A stretch of 32,833 nt of DNA from Arthrobacter crystallopoietes BAB-32 (GTDB lineage Bacteria > Actinomycetota > Actinomycetes > Actinomycetales > Micrococcaceae): the NCBI RefSeq assembly GCF_000328305.2, contig NZ_ANPE02000076.1:1-32833 (forward strand), in the 5' to 3' direction. Below the pieces are notes generated by a model. It worked only from the letters and a program-made list of their open reading frames with translations. It ran no database searches and was not told the DNA's origin. The first letter of the stretch is position 1, and each line of letters opens with the position of its first letter. Position numbers and translations under genes: made by a program. Positions 22,800 to 31,397 of the stretch are shown here, piece by piece.

Positions 22800-23849
22800 T
22801 CAGCTTTCGGGACGGCCGCGATAGTGCAGCGGGGGAGAGCCGGCAACGCCGTTGCCGGAGCTGAGGCCCTCCAGCACTTCCTGCAGAGCCTCAACCGAAG
22901 TCTTCTTCGGCTCCCAGCCCAGCACCTCCCGCGCCCGGCTCGTGTCCATCACCGGGACGGTACGGCCCATGTCCACCCAGCCGGGATCGGAAGCGAGCAG
23001 GCGCAGCGACCACGCTGCTCCCACGGCGGCGCGCACCAGCGGGACGGGCGTATGCAGCACCCGCTTCGCGCCGAAAAAGCCGCCCAGCAGCTGCGGCGTG
23101 ATCACCGGATCCGCGGCAATGTTGAACGCCCCGGAGGCGCCCTGGTCCAGCACGCGCCAGTAGGCGTCGCCCGCGTCCTCGGCGTGCACGGCCTGGAATA
23201 CGAACTCGCGGGGGAACGGCAGCAGCGGCGTCCGCACCTTGTCCAGGAAGAACTTCGGGATCGCCCGGCCGAGGAAGTAGCGGCCGATCTCGGTGCCGGC
23301 GTCCGACTGGAAGATCAGCGCGGTCCGCATCCGCGCCACCTTGATGTCCGGATGCCGGCGTTCGAAACCGTCCAGCAGCGCCTCCTGCTCGCCCTTGAAC
23401 CGGCTGTAGTGCGAACTCGCAATGCCGCGCGCCGGCCAGCCCTCATCCACGCGCGTGTCCTTCGGTCCCGGGCTGTAGGCACCCAGCGACGACGCGCACA
23501 CGAACTGCCTGACGCCGGCATCCGCGGCCGCCGCCAGGGCGTTGGCCGTGCCGTCCACGTTGACCCGCCGCATGAAGTCCTCGTCATGGTTCGGCTGCAG
23601 CACCCAGGCCAAATGTACGACGGCGTCGCAGCCAGCCAGTGCCTCCGCAAGCCTTTCGCGTGCCGCATCGGAGGCGACGTCCACGCTATGCCAGGTGACG
23701 CCGTCGTACGGTTCCTGCGACTGGTCCGGGAGTCGCCGGGAGATACCCACCAGCTCTACCCCGTCTGGCCGTTCCGCCGCGGCCTGCTTGATCCGCCGCA
23801 GGACGGCAGTGCCGACATTGCCGGTGGCTCCGATGATCCCGATCCGCAT
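22800..23849 (-). CDS. NAD-dependent epimerase/dehydratase family protein (extended SDR)
   Basis: The 349-residue protein has an N-terminal Rossmann motif GATGNVG (7-13). VHLAWVLQPN and VNVDGTAN follow, then SSLGAYSPG and the catalytic pair Tyr148/Lys152 in HYSRFKGEQ. The family acts on nucleotide sugars or other hydroxylated compounds; this one has no neighbouring sugar genes and its substrate is unknown. No strong ribosome site precedes ATG 23849. The promoter probably lies in the 86-bp gap after the SMR gene. Confidence 0.8.
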   Translation of the reverse strand: MRIGIIGATGNVGTAVLRRIKQAAAERPDGVELVGISRRLPDQSQEPYDGVTWHSVDVASDAARERLAEALAGCDAVVHLAWVLQPNHDEDFMRRVNVDGTANALAAAADAGVRQFVCASSLGAYSPGPKDTRVDEGWPARGIASSHYSRFKGEQEALLDGFERRHPDIKVARMRTALIFQSDAGTEIGRYFLGRAIPKFFLDKVRTPLLPFPREFVFQAVHAEDAGDAYWRVLDQGASGAFNIAADPVITPQLLGGFFGAKRVLHTPVPLVRAAVGAAWSLRLLASDPGWVDMGRTVPVMDTSRAREVLGWEPKKTSVEALQEVLEGLSSGNGVAGSPPLHYRGRPES

Positions 23850-23935
23850 GCGCCCAGACTACGCCGCGGGACTGACAGGAAGTAGGTTCACGCCGAAGTT
23901 CCGGCCGCTGGGGCAGGACCCGAGCACCGGGACGG

Positions 23936-24256
23936 TCAGTGCGCGCCGCCGAGGTTGAGCACAACAACGCCGGCGACGATCAGGCCGATGCCCAGGACCT
24001 TCACCAGGCTGAGTGGTTCGCCCAGGAAGGTGGCGCCGATGGCCACGATGGCCACGGTGCCAAGGCCGGACCAGAGGGCGTAGGCCACGCCAACCGGAAC
24101 GCTCTTGACGACCTGGGACAGGAGGGCGAAGGAGGCGGCATAGGCCGTGAGGCACAGGACGGTCGGCCACAGCCTGCTGAAACCTTCCGTAGATTTCAGC
24201 AGGCTGGTGCCGCAGACTTCGGCGGCGATTGCGAGCAGCAGGAAGACGTATCCCAT
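23936..24256 (-). CDS. Small multidrug resistance (SMR) family transporter
   Basis: The 106-residue protein is almost entirely four membrane helices. The first carries the conserved glutamate in LAIAAEVCGTSLLK (Glu13). VGVAYALWSGLGTV in the third and EPLSLVKVLGIGLIVAGV in the fourth are SMR signatures. SMR proteins work as dual-topology dimers exporting cationic compounds or guanidinium by proton antiport. The KSTEGF and AYALWSG pattern fits QacC/EmrE-like members rather than SugE with certainty, but this cannot be settled by eye. It lies 80 bp downstream of the LysE-type gene on the same strand. The ribosome site is weak. Confidence 0.87.
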   Translation of the reverse strand: MGYVFLLLAIAAEVCGTSLLKSTEGFSRLWPTVLCLTAYAASFALLSQVVKSVPVGVAYALWSGLGTVAIVAIGATFLGEPLSLVKVLGIGLIVAGVVVLNLGGAH

Positions 24257-24336
24257 GGAGGCAGTCTTTCACCTGCCGGGCAACCGGATGGTGGCCGCCA
24301 TCAGGATGACCTGCCGCGGACCGCTTGCTGCCGGGC

Positions 24337-24987
24337 TCAGGCGGCAAGGAGCGCGCTGTTGGCGGCCAGCGGGGCGAGCTGCTCGAACAGGAGCACGGCA
24401 CCGAGGGCGATCATGATCAGGCCGCTGGCCAGGGTGACGACGCGGGCAGCAGCCGGCCGCGACTGCAGCAGCTTCTGTGCGGCCAGCGCCACGATGCTGT
24501 AGACGACGGCGACCATCAGCACGAAGGACAGGCCCAGGATGCCCAGCTGCACGGGGGCGGGCAGGCCGGCGGCCGGGCTGATGAACTGGGGAACGAGGGC
24601 CAGGAAGAGGAGCAGGCCCTTGGGGTTGATGCTGCTGGTGCCCAGACCGCGGAGGAAGCTGCGCAGCCGGGAGGAGCCGGACTGTTCCAGGCTCGAGAAC
24701 CGGGCGCCGCGCCAGGATCGTGCGGTAGTGAAGCCGAGCCAGAGCAGGTACGCGGCGCCGGCGATCGTCAGCCAGCCGAGCAGCGCGGGGATGCTGGCGA
24801 TCAGTGCGGCGACGCCGGCAGCCACGAGGAGCGTGAGCACCACGTAGCCGCTGCAGAGTCCGGCGATGGCCGGAGCGAAGCTGCGCTGGTTCAGTCCGGC
24901 GGCGATGGAGTAGGCCCAGTCCGCGCCGGGGGTGCAGGCCAGGGTCAGGGCGACGGCGGCGAAGCCGAGAAACAGCTGCTGGTCCAT
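24337..24987 (-). CDS. LysE/RhtB-family amino-acid exporter
   Basis: The 216-residue protein has about six membrane segments and the family N-terminus FLGFAAVALTLACTPGADWAY, a LysE/RhtB hallmark. SFLRGLGTSSINPKGLLLFLALVPQF is a second conserved block. These carriers export amino acids or derivatives. ATG 24987 is chosen because AAGGAG is 8 nt upstream; GTG 24996 is too close to it. The gene is divergent from an Lrp/AsnC regulator, the usual arrangement for exporters induced by amino-acid excess. Confidence 0.88.
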   Translation of the reverse strand: MDQQLFLGFAAVALTLACTPGADWAYSIAAGLNQRSFAPAIAGLCSGYVVLTLLVAAGVAALIASIPALLGWLTIAGAAYLLWLGFTTARSWRGARFSSLEQSGSSRLRSFLRGLGTSSINPKGLLLFLALVPQFISPAAGLPAPVQLGILGLSFVLMVAVVYSIVALAAQKLLQSRPAAARVVTLASGLIMIALGAVLLFEQLAPLAANSALLAA

Positions 24988-25080
24988 GGGCCACACTCCT
25001 TAATCAATCTGACGGAGCAACCCTATGAAAAACCGCGGCGGAAGTGCTTGCCGATTTAGCTCGGTTCGCCGGACTCGCGA

Positions 25081-25093
25081 TAAGATCTTTGCG
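25081..25093 (+). promoter_or_regulatory. -10 element for a leaderless lrp transcript
   Basis: TAAGAT (25081-25086) ends so that transcription would begin at 25093, the first base of the GTG start. There is no ribosome site upstream, in keeping with a leaderless message. A -35 is not clear. Confidence 0.4.
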
Positions 25094-25548
25094 TGATTGA
25101 CGGGATTGACCGAAGTATTTTGCGCGAGCTCCAGCACGACGGGCGAATGACTGCCACGGCGCTGGCATCGAAGATCGGACTGACCGTCGCTCCGTGCCAC
25201 CGCCGGCTGCGCGAGCTGGAGTCGACGGGTGTCATCCGCGGTTACCGCGCCGAGCTCGACGCCCGGTCGCTGGGGCTGGGCTTCGAGGCCATCGTCTTCG
25301 TCACGCTGCGGCAGGTGGACCGCGCCACCCTGGCCGGATTCGAGGAGCAGGTGGCTGCGAATGCGCACATCATCGAGGCCCAGCGCCTGTTCGGCGATCC
25401 CGATTACCTGCTGAAGGTAGTGGCGCAGGATTTGCCGGCCTACCAGAAGTTCTATGACGAGGAGCTGTCCGATCTGCCGGCGGTGGAGAAACTGACCTCG
25501 ACCATCGTGATGAAGAACCTGAAGGCGAACACAGCCCTGCCGATCTGA
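25093..25548 (+). CDS. Lrp/AsnC-family transcriptional regulator
   Basis: The 151-residue protein is a full-length feast/famine regulator. The N-terminal helix-turn-helix reads IDRSILRELQHDGRMT, then ALASKIGLTVAPCHRRLRELESTGVI. The RAM effector domain follows, with LGLGFEAIVFVTLRQ, LFGDPDYLLKVVA and a late KLTSTIVMK. It binds DNA as a multimer in response to amino acids. The GTG 25093 start is two residues before the conserved IDR. It is divergent from the LysE-type exporter and very probably regulates it. Confidence 0.9.
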   Translation: MIDGIDRSILRELQHDGRMTATALASKIGLTVAPCHRRLRELESTGVIRGYRAELDARSLGLGFEAIVFVTLRQVDRATLAGFEEQVAANAHIIEAQRLFGDPDYLLKVVAQDLPAYQKFYDEELSDLPAVEKLTSTIVMKNLKANTALPI

Positions 25549-25565
25549 GCAGGGTGGGTCGACGT

Positions 25566-25616
25566 GATCCGGGGCCGGTGCCGGAGGGCTGTTCGTCCGC
25601 CGGCACCGGCCGGATC
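25566..25616. terminator. Strong hairpin between convergent lrp and FAD-monooxygenase genes
   Basis: GGCCGGTGCCGG (25573-25584) pairs perfectly with CCGGCACCGGCC (25600-25611) over a 15-nt loop. GATCC/GGATC extends the stem past a 2-nt bulge. It serves both converging genes. Confidence 0.65.
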
Positions 25617-26738
25617 ATGCCGCCGCAGGGACCGGCGTCCGGTCCGTCGTGCGGCGCGACAGCAGATGGTGAACAACGTAGCCGGCATCCGCGCCCGCCC
25701 CGCCGATGAGCATGGACCGGAACGAGGACTGGAAGGACAAACCGGTGAAGTAGAGTCCGGGCGCAGACGGCACAACGCCACGGGTCTCCAATGGCCAGCC
25801 GTCGTCGCCGATGACGGGCAGGTCGATCCAGCTGAAGTCCTGCCGGAATCCGGTGCACCAGATCACGTTGCTACGTCGGCCACTCGATCCTCGCCGAGCA
25901 CGGGGAGCCCGCCTCGTACGCCGGTCAGCCGATCGGTGACCCGTTCGACACCTGCTGCCGCCAGGTCGGACCCCTTCACCCGCAGGAGCGGAGCGCCATG
26001 CGTCCGTGCGTTGATCCGCCCCTTGCGGCCCATCGGGGTCCGCACCGAGAGGACGTGTCCCCATACCTGCCAGAGGACCGGCAACAGTATCCGGAACCGG
26101 CGGGATTCGAGGCGGACCGGGATCTGGCCGTGATCCCTGCCGCAGAGGATGGTGCTGTGGGAGCGTGCCACCTCAAAGGCAATGTCCGCGCCGGAGTGGG
26201 ACGCGCCAACCACGAGCACTCGTCCCTCCTGTAGCTGCGACGGGTTGTGGTATTCGCTCGAGTGCAGCTGCACGATCCGCGGATCCAGGTCGGCCCCGAT
26301 TCGGGGTATATAGGCGCCGCGACCGAAGGGGCCCGTCGCGACGACGACGTTGTGTGCTTCGAACCGTGCGTCAGCGCACTCCACGACATAGTTGTCGCCG
26401 TTTCGCGCCAGGCGCTGCACCCGAGTGCTTGGCCGGATGGGCAGGTCGAAGGTCTTGGCGTAGGCCTCGAGGTAGTCCGCCACCTCGTCCTTCGTGGGGA
26501 ACGCCGATGCCGGGCCGGGGAAGTCCAGGCCCGGGAGCCCATCGTGGTCCGCTGGGCTGTAGAGCCGCAGTGAGTCCCAGTGGCAGCGCCAGTTGTCGCC
26601 CACGCGGGCATTGGCGTCGAGGATGACGAATTTCCCGCCCCGGCGCTTCAGGTGGAAGCCCGTGGCGAGACCCGCCTGGCCTGCGCCGATCACGACGGTA
26701 TCCAGGCGCTCTGCGCGGTGTGTCCTTGTGGTGTTCAT
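25615..26738 (-). CDS. FAD-dependent monooxygenase-like flavoprotein (CzcO/FMO type), frameshifted
   Basis: The N-terminal FAD site is VVIGAGQAGLATGFHLKRRG. The NADPH site is VLVVGASHSGADIAFEVA, and ATGPFG lies between them. This is the single-component flavoprotein monooxygenase layout of COG2072. In the read sequence the first frame stops at 25863-25865 just after VADVAT. The next frame resumes as NVIWCTGFRQDFSWIDLPVIG and ends with GLYFTGLSFQSSF and LIGGAGADAG, which are the expected C-terminal blocks. One missing base near 25866-25880 (GC-AAC for GCCAAC) restores DVANVIWCTGF and a 374-residue protein. The ATG at 26738 has AGGAGG upstream and overlaps the PQ-loop gene stop as ATGA. The substrate is unknown. 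Confidence 0.8.
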
Positions 26739-27112
26739 GGTTTCCTCCTGGGAAGTGGTGGACGGGACCCGATAAGGACAGCCGGCAGGGCTTCGCGGGA
26801 ACGATCCGACGGCTCCTGCTGTTCGTCGCCGGTAGTGGTGCCGAAACGGGACACCTCGTAGCGCAGGTACCAGGCCAGCATCAGCACGCTGGAGACCAGG
26901 TAGAAGGAATGCAGCACCCACACTGGTCCCGCCGGCAGGCTGAACACGTACACGGAGTGCACGAGGTTGCCGAGGTTGGACAGCGCAATGTTGCCGAGGC
27001 TGTAGGAACTCAGGTCCTTGCTCCGCCCCGCCTTGACGAGCATCGGCAGCATGCTGACGGTGAAGATGACCGTCGACGCTGCGCCCGCTAGCAGCGGGAA
27101 TGGCAGTTCCAC
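26735..27112 (-). CDS. Small PQ-loop repeat (SemiSWEET-like) membrane protein
   Basis: The 125-residue protein has three membrane helices in a PQ-loop-like pattern: ASTVIFTVSMLPML, then AGRSKDLSSYSLGNIALSNLGN, and a third helix in FYLVSSVLMLAWYLRYE. The SKDLSSYSL turn after a Pro-containing helix is typical of PQ-loop/SemiSWEET proteins, which dimerise to move small solutes. A charged tail follows. GTG 27112 is chosen because a near-perfect GGAGGTGA lies 5 nt upstream; GTG 27121 would be inside that site. Its stop overlaps the monooxygenase start, so the two are translationally coupled. Family assignment is moderate. Confidence 0.68.
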   Translation of the reverse strand: MELPFPLLAGAASTVIFTVSMLPMLVKAGRSKDLSSYSLGNIALSNLGNLVHSVYVFSLPAGPVWVLHSFYLVSSVLMLAWYLRYEVSRFGTTTGDEQQEPSDRSREALPAVLIGSRPPLPRRKP

Positions 27113-27258
27113 CGGACTCACCTCCCGGACGCCTTGCCTTTGACATCAAGTTTGGCCGGGAGGGGCCCGCCGCAGCGTCGGGCGAACTATGCAACTATGC
27201 GCTCGCCCGCGGCTGGGTAATTGTATGTACGGCTTGGCTGCCGGCGGTTGTACGGGCG
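27113..27258 (-). promoter_or_regulatory. Control region of the PQ-loop/monooxygenase operon with tandem AACTATGC
   Basis: This 146-bp gap follows the luxR stop. It holds two adjoining copies of AACTATGC (about 27184-27199), which could be a binding site for the LuxR-type regulator. No confident -35/-10 pair was found. Confidence 0.35.
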
Positions 27259-28896
27259 CTACAGCAGGTTGTGCTGGTAGGCGTACGCGGTCGCCGCGGA
27301 GCGGGAAGAGAGGTTGAGCTTGGTGAAGATGTTGCTGAGATGCCGTGCAACGGTTTTCTCGCTCAGGAAAAGTTCTTCGGCGATCATCCGGTTGGTGCTT
27401 CCTGTGGCCACGGCGCGGAGGACCTGGACCTCGCGCGGGGTGAGGCCTCCACCGTCGGTCCGGGTGGTGCGTGCGCCCAATTGCTGGACTGCCGTCAGGT
27501 CAGGGATGGCTCTGAGCTGCCGGAACACGTTGGCGGCGGAGTCGAACTCCAGCTGGGCGGCGTCCTGATCGCCGAGTTCCTGGCAGCATCTGCCCTGCAG
27601 GACACGTACCCGCGCAGCATGGTAGGGCGCGTCAAGGATATGCCAGCAGTCTCCAGGCCCGGCGCAACTCGTCCAGCGAAGCCCGCGATTGTCCCTCTGC
27701 CAGCAGCACAGAGCCCATGGCCTGGGCCGATAGTGCCGACAACAGAGTTGTGGTCCGCTCAGCAGCGATCCCGGTCAGCTCGAGCGCCGCGAGGCGGGCC
27801 TGCTTCACGTCCCCAGCGGCCAGTGCTACTTCCACCGAGGCCGCCAGGAGGAGTGGCCGGCGGGCCGCCTGCCGTGGCTCTTCCAGCGCACGCCGGATCC
27901 CCGACTGCGCGGCATCCAGCCGGTTTTGAGCGGCCCGGAGCAGGGCAAGTCCGGGTTGCACCTCGTGGCCGCACTCGCTCGAACGGCCGTACGAGTTCTC
28001 GGCGGCAGCGTACTCGCCGCGGAGCCGGTGCAGTTCTCCCTCCTCGTAGTAGGCCATGCCGATTGCGGCCTGGCCGGGAGGTTCCGAGAGACGACGGCAA
28101 GCGAGGCGCACCTGTTCCGCGGCGTCTGGCCATTCACCGTTCAGGATGAGGATCTGCGTGCGGTGCACCAGGCATTGACCCCTGAACGGCACCAGGTCGG
28201 GCTGCTCATTGCACCAGCGGCTGAGGGCCCGGGTCCACTCGATGGCGCGGCGGATTTCGAAGGTGTCGTGGCACGCGATGATCACCGCGCAGTACACCAG
28301 CCCGGAGACGATCGGAGAGACCTCGCCTGCCGTGACCGCGACCATAACCTCGTCCAGCTTGGCCAGGCCCGCGGCGACTTCGCCCATCGCGATCTTCGTC
28401 TGGCCGATGCCGAGGCCACTGAGGGCAATCAGCTCCGGCTGCCCCGAGGAGCGGCCAATCCGGCTGGCCAGGGTGAAGAGCTCGAGGGCGCTGGCACCGT
28501 CGCCCTGCATGAGTGCCTGCAGGCCGCCGGGACGAGCAGCAGCCCACGAATCGGTGAGTCGTCGGGCGTGGCAGGCACCAGTTTTTCGGCTCGCGCCAGC
28601 CAACCGCCAGCCTGGGCCATCTCGCCACGATTAATGAGATTGAAGCCCAGCCAGAAGGCGCACTCGGCTGCCTGCTCGTGCTCTCCACTGTCGAGCAGCT
28701 GGTGATAGGCGCGGTCCAGCAGCGACACGCAGGCGTCGTCGCGGCCGGTGAGGAAGGACGCCCGTGCGTAGAGTTCGAGATCGGCGGGTGCGAGCCGGCT
28801 GTCGCTGTCCGCTACGCCAAAGCGCGCGTAGGCCTGCCCCCAGGCCTGCTCACGGAAGGCATCCCGTGCAAGCTCAAGCGCATCCCTGCCGCTCAT
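27259..28896 (-). CDS. LuxR-family regulator with TPR-like sensor region, two frame breaks
   Basis: Three frames join into about 545 residues. The first (ATG 28896, with AGGGG upstream) encodes [22 protein letters not shown] and further TPR-like helices up to [10 protein letters not shown]. The second continues [17 protein letters not shown] through many helical repeats to RRAWRLL. The third runs [17 protein letters not shown] to a C-terminal LuxR helix-turn-helix: [22 protein letters not shown] and [19 protein letters not shown]. The first break (28522-28530) fits one missing C. The second (27632-27650) needs one extra base removed or two restored. Total length is divisible by three, so the breaks cancel. 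It probably controls the downstream PQ-loop/monooxygenase genes on the same strand. Effector unknown. Confidence 0.75.
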
Positions 28897-29231
28897 CACC
28901 AACCCCTGCCGCCACAGCATCCGCGTCCCACGCCGGGCATAGTTTGCGGATACGGCACTACACCGCGGACGTGACCGAACACCTCCATCCAGCCTACGCT
29001 TCCGGCCGGAACGGCAACATGAGGAGCGCCCACGGCAGGCGGCGCATCCGATCCGTCCCGCGCCTGCACAACCGCCCCTGCACCACAGTCCCGCCTCTGC
29101 ACAACAAGGTACTGATGGCCAAGGTAGGGGAGCTAGCAGAAATAACCCGGGCGCCGGCGTCGTTATGGCCAATGTCCGCCGCACTTGTGTTGCGGACGCA
29201 AAATAACGACGACGAAAGGCCGGCCGCCGCC
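28897..29231. other. Divergent intergenic region between luxR and the LLM oxidoreductase
   Basis: This 335-bp stretch has no convincing gene on either strand. It must hold both divergent promoters, although I could not pick clear hexamers. Its last quarter contains the nested inverted repeat listed separately. A plus-strand frame runs open through it but lacks family homology by eye and a ribosome site. Confidence 0.6.
29158..29211 (+). promoter_or_regulatory. Nested inverted repeat in the LLM oxidoreductase leader
   Basis: The outer arms CGTCGTTAT (29158-29166) and ATAACGACG (29203-29211) are perfectly complementary. Inside, GTCCGCCGCAC (29174-29184) and GTGTTGCGGAC (29187-29197) pair at 9 of 11 positions. 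The element ends 2 nt before the putative ribosome site GAAAGG. It could be a folded leader RNA or a compound operator. Confidence 0.5.
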
Positions 29232-30236
29232 ATGACTGTTCCCCTCTCCATCCTCGACCTCGCGACGATCGGTAAGGAAGAGACGGTGCGGGACAGCCTC
29301 GAAGGCAGCGTCCGGCTGGCCCAGCTCGCGGAGGAACTGGGCTACCGCCGGGTCTGGTACGCCGAGCACCACAACATGCCGAGCATCGCGTCCTCGGCGA
29401 CGAGCGTGCTGATCGCGCACGTGGCCGCGCAGACCAAGAGCATCCGGCTCGGCGCCGGCGGCATCATGCTGCCCAACCATGCGCCGCTGCCGATCGCCGA
29501 GCAGTTCGGCACGCTGGAGACGCTGCATCCGGGGCGGATCGACCTGGGTCTGGGGCGGGCTCCGGGCAGCGACCAGCAGACCATGCGCGCGATGCGGCGG
29601 GACCCGATGAGCGCCGAGTCGTTCCCGCAGGACGTGCTGGAACTGCAGGGCTACCTGACCGGCAACTCCCGGATCCCCGGGGTGGATGCGACGCCGGGCA
29701 AGGGGACCAATGTTCCGCTGTACATCCTGGGCTCCTCGCTGTTCGGGGCGAAGCTGGCCGCGGCGCTCGGGCTGCCGTACTCGTTCGCGTCCCACTTCTC
29801 ACCGGCCGCGCTGCACGACGCCGTGGCCGCCTACCGCCGGGAGTTCCAGCCGTCGGAGCAGCTGGCCGAGCCGTACGTGATCGCCGGGGTCAACGCGATC
29901 GCGGCGGATTCCAATGAGGAAGCGCAGGCCCAGTTCCAGGTGGTCCGGCGCGCCCGCGTCTCGCTGCTCTTCGGGCGCGGACGGACCTTCACGGACGAGG
30001 AAGCCGACATGGTGCTGGACTCGCCGCAGGGGCAGCACGTGGAGCAGATGGTCAAGTACACCGCCGTGGGCACGCCCGAGGCCGTGCGCGAGTACCTGGA
30101 CGGGTTCGCCAAACACGCCGACGCCGACGAGCTGATCGTCGCGCACCAGGCGCCGACCGTCGGGCAGCGGCTGCGCTCGCTGGAGCTGACGGCGCGGGCC
30201 ATGGACCTCAAGCCCGCCGCTCTGCCCGCGTCCTGA
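29232..30236 (+). CDS. LLM-class (luciferase-like) flavin-dependent oxidoreductase
   Basis: The 334-residue protein follows the bacterial-luciferase barrel. [12 protein letters not shown] opens the first strand, and [20 protein letters not shown] is the diagnostic AEHH block. [16 protein letters not shown] and [15 protein letters not shown] follow, then SFASHFSP. Members use reduced FMN and O2 to oxidise small molecules; this subgroup is usually annotated only as LLM-class, MsnO8-like. ATG 29232 begins right before the conserved start; GAAAGG is 12 nt upstream, a long spacing. It is divergent from the LuxR regulator. The natural substrate is unknown. Confidence 0.87.
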   Translation: MTVPLSILDLATIGKEETVRDSLEGSVRLAQLAEELGYRRVWYAEHHNMPSIASSATSVLIAHVAAQTKSIRLGAGGIMLPNHAPLPIAEQFGTLETLHPGRIDLGLGRAPGSDQQTMRAMRRDPMSAESFPQDVLELQGYLTGNSRIPGVDATPGKGTNVPLYILGSSLFGAKLAAALGLPYSFASHFSPAALHDAVAAYRREFQPSEQLAEPYVIAGVNAIAADSNEEAQAQFQVVRRARVSLLFGRGRTFTDEEADMVLDSPQGQHVEQMVKYTAVGTPEAVREYLDGFAKHADADELIVAHQAPTVGQRLRSLELTARAMDLKPAALPAS

Positions 30237-30302
30237 ATTTGCGCTCGGACCGGCCGAGGTGCGTGAGTCTTCCTTCGAAATATATGGCGGCGGTTTCAGA
30301 GG

Positions 30303-30321
30303 TTAAGTTAGGCTAACCTCC
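30303..30321 (+). promoter_or_regulatory. DtxR/IdeR-type iron box
   Basis: The 19-bp site beginning TTAAGTTAGG and ending CTAACCTCC matches the consensus (TTAGGTTAG-S-CTAACCTAA) at 16 of 19 positions. It lies 48 bp before the iron-binding-protein gene, where an iron-loaded DtxR/IdeR/DmdR1 repressor would block transcription. Confidence 0.8.
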
Positions 30322-30368
30322 ATCTAGTTTCACGCGGCCGCCGCCGCTTCTTCCCAGGAGTACCCCTC

Positions 30369-31397
30369 ATGCATCGTTCCAAGCTTTTCGCTGCCTGCGT
30401 GGCGATCACGGTGCCCGCGTTGGCCCTGTCCGGCTGCGGCGTACTGGGCATTGGCCAGGCCCCTGCCGATCTGCAGATCTACTCGGCCCGGCACTATGAC
30501 CTTGAGGGCGCCTTCGCCGATTTCACCGAGGAAACCGGGATTTCGGTCGAGTTCATCACCGGCGACGATGCGGAGCTCCTGGAGCGGCTCAAGGCGGAGG
30601 GAAGCGAGGGCCCCGCGGACGTTTTCATGACGGTGGACGCCGGCAACCTCTGGAACGCCGCACGCCAGGACGTGCTGGCCCCGGTCAGCTCGGCCACGCT
30701 GGAGAAGGCGGTTCCGGAGGACCTGCGCGACCCGGAGGGGCAGTGGTTCGGACTGGCCATGCGTGCCAGGACCCTCACTTACAACCCGGACAACGTCGAT
30801 CCTGCCGAGTTTGACGCGCAGGACAGCTACGCGGGCCTGGCTGATCCGAAGTGGAAGGGCCGGCTGTGCATGCGCGATGCCACCTCGTCCTATACCCAGT
30901 CCCTGGTGGCAAGCCTGATCGACCTGCACGGGCGGGACAAGGCCCTGGAGATCGTCAAGGGGTGGGTGGCCAACGACGTGGAGATCATGAGCAACGACAT
31001 CCTCCTGCTCGAAGCGATCGACGCCGGAGCCTGCGACGTGGGCATCAACAACCACTACTACCTGGCCCGCACACTGGTGGAGAAGCCCGACCTTGCCGTC
31101 GACCTGTTCTGGGCCAGCCAGGAAGGCGCCGGCGCCCACGTCAATATCTCCGGCGCCGGTGTCGTGGCGAACTCCGACAACGCCGCGGAAGCGCAGCAGC
31201 TCATTGAGTGGCTGGCGACGACGGGACAGAACGCCTTTGTGGACGCCAACCACGAGTTCCCCGTCAATCCCTCGGTCGAACCGGAGCCCGTGATCGCCGG
31301 GTTCGGCGAATTCAGCCGGATGCCGCTGAACGCCAAGGCCTACGGCGACCTGAATGCGGAGGCCACCGAACTGCTGGCCGAAGCTGGCTACAAGTGA
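30369..31397 (+). CDS. Fe3+ ABC transporter substrate-binding lipoprotein (FbpA/FutA-like)
   Basis: The 342-residue protein has a lipoprotein signal with lipobox LSGC (Cys23). The mature part begins LQIYSARHYDLEGAFADF, the FbpA/FutA start. PADVFMTVDAGNLW and a late NNHYYLAR follow; the adjacent tyrosines (Tyr230, Tyr231) match the Fe3+-ligand pair of FbpA. It would bind ferric iron outside the membrane and hand it to the permease encoded next. ATG 30369 has AGGAG 8 nt upstream, and an iron box lies in its promoter. Its stop overlaps the permease start as GTGA. Confidence 0.9.
   Translation: MHRSKLFAACVAITVPALALSGCGVLGIGQAPADLQIYSARHYDLEGAFADFTEETGISVEFITGDDAELLERLKAEGSEGPADVFMTVDAGNLWNAARQDVLAPVSSATLEKAVPEDLRDPEGQWFGLAMRARTLTYNPDNVDPAEFDAQDSYAGLADPKWKGRLCMRDATSSYTQSLVASLIDLHGRDKALEIVKGWVANDVEIMSNDILLLEAIDAGACDVGINNHYYLARTLVEKPDLAVDLFWASQEGAGAHVNISGAGVVANSDNAAEAQQLIEWLATTGQNAFVDANHEFPVNPSVEPEPVIAGFGEFSRMPLNAKAYGDLNAEATELLAEAGYK

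Noticed and set aside
24257-24336. Guanidine riboswitch upstream of the SMR gene
   Set aside because: The 80-nt leader has repeated CGGCAG but not the paired ACGR hairpin loops or conserved core expected of known guanidine riboswitches.
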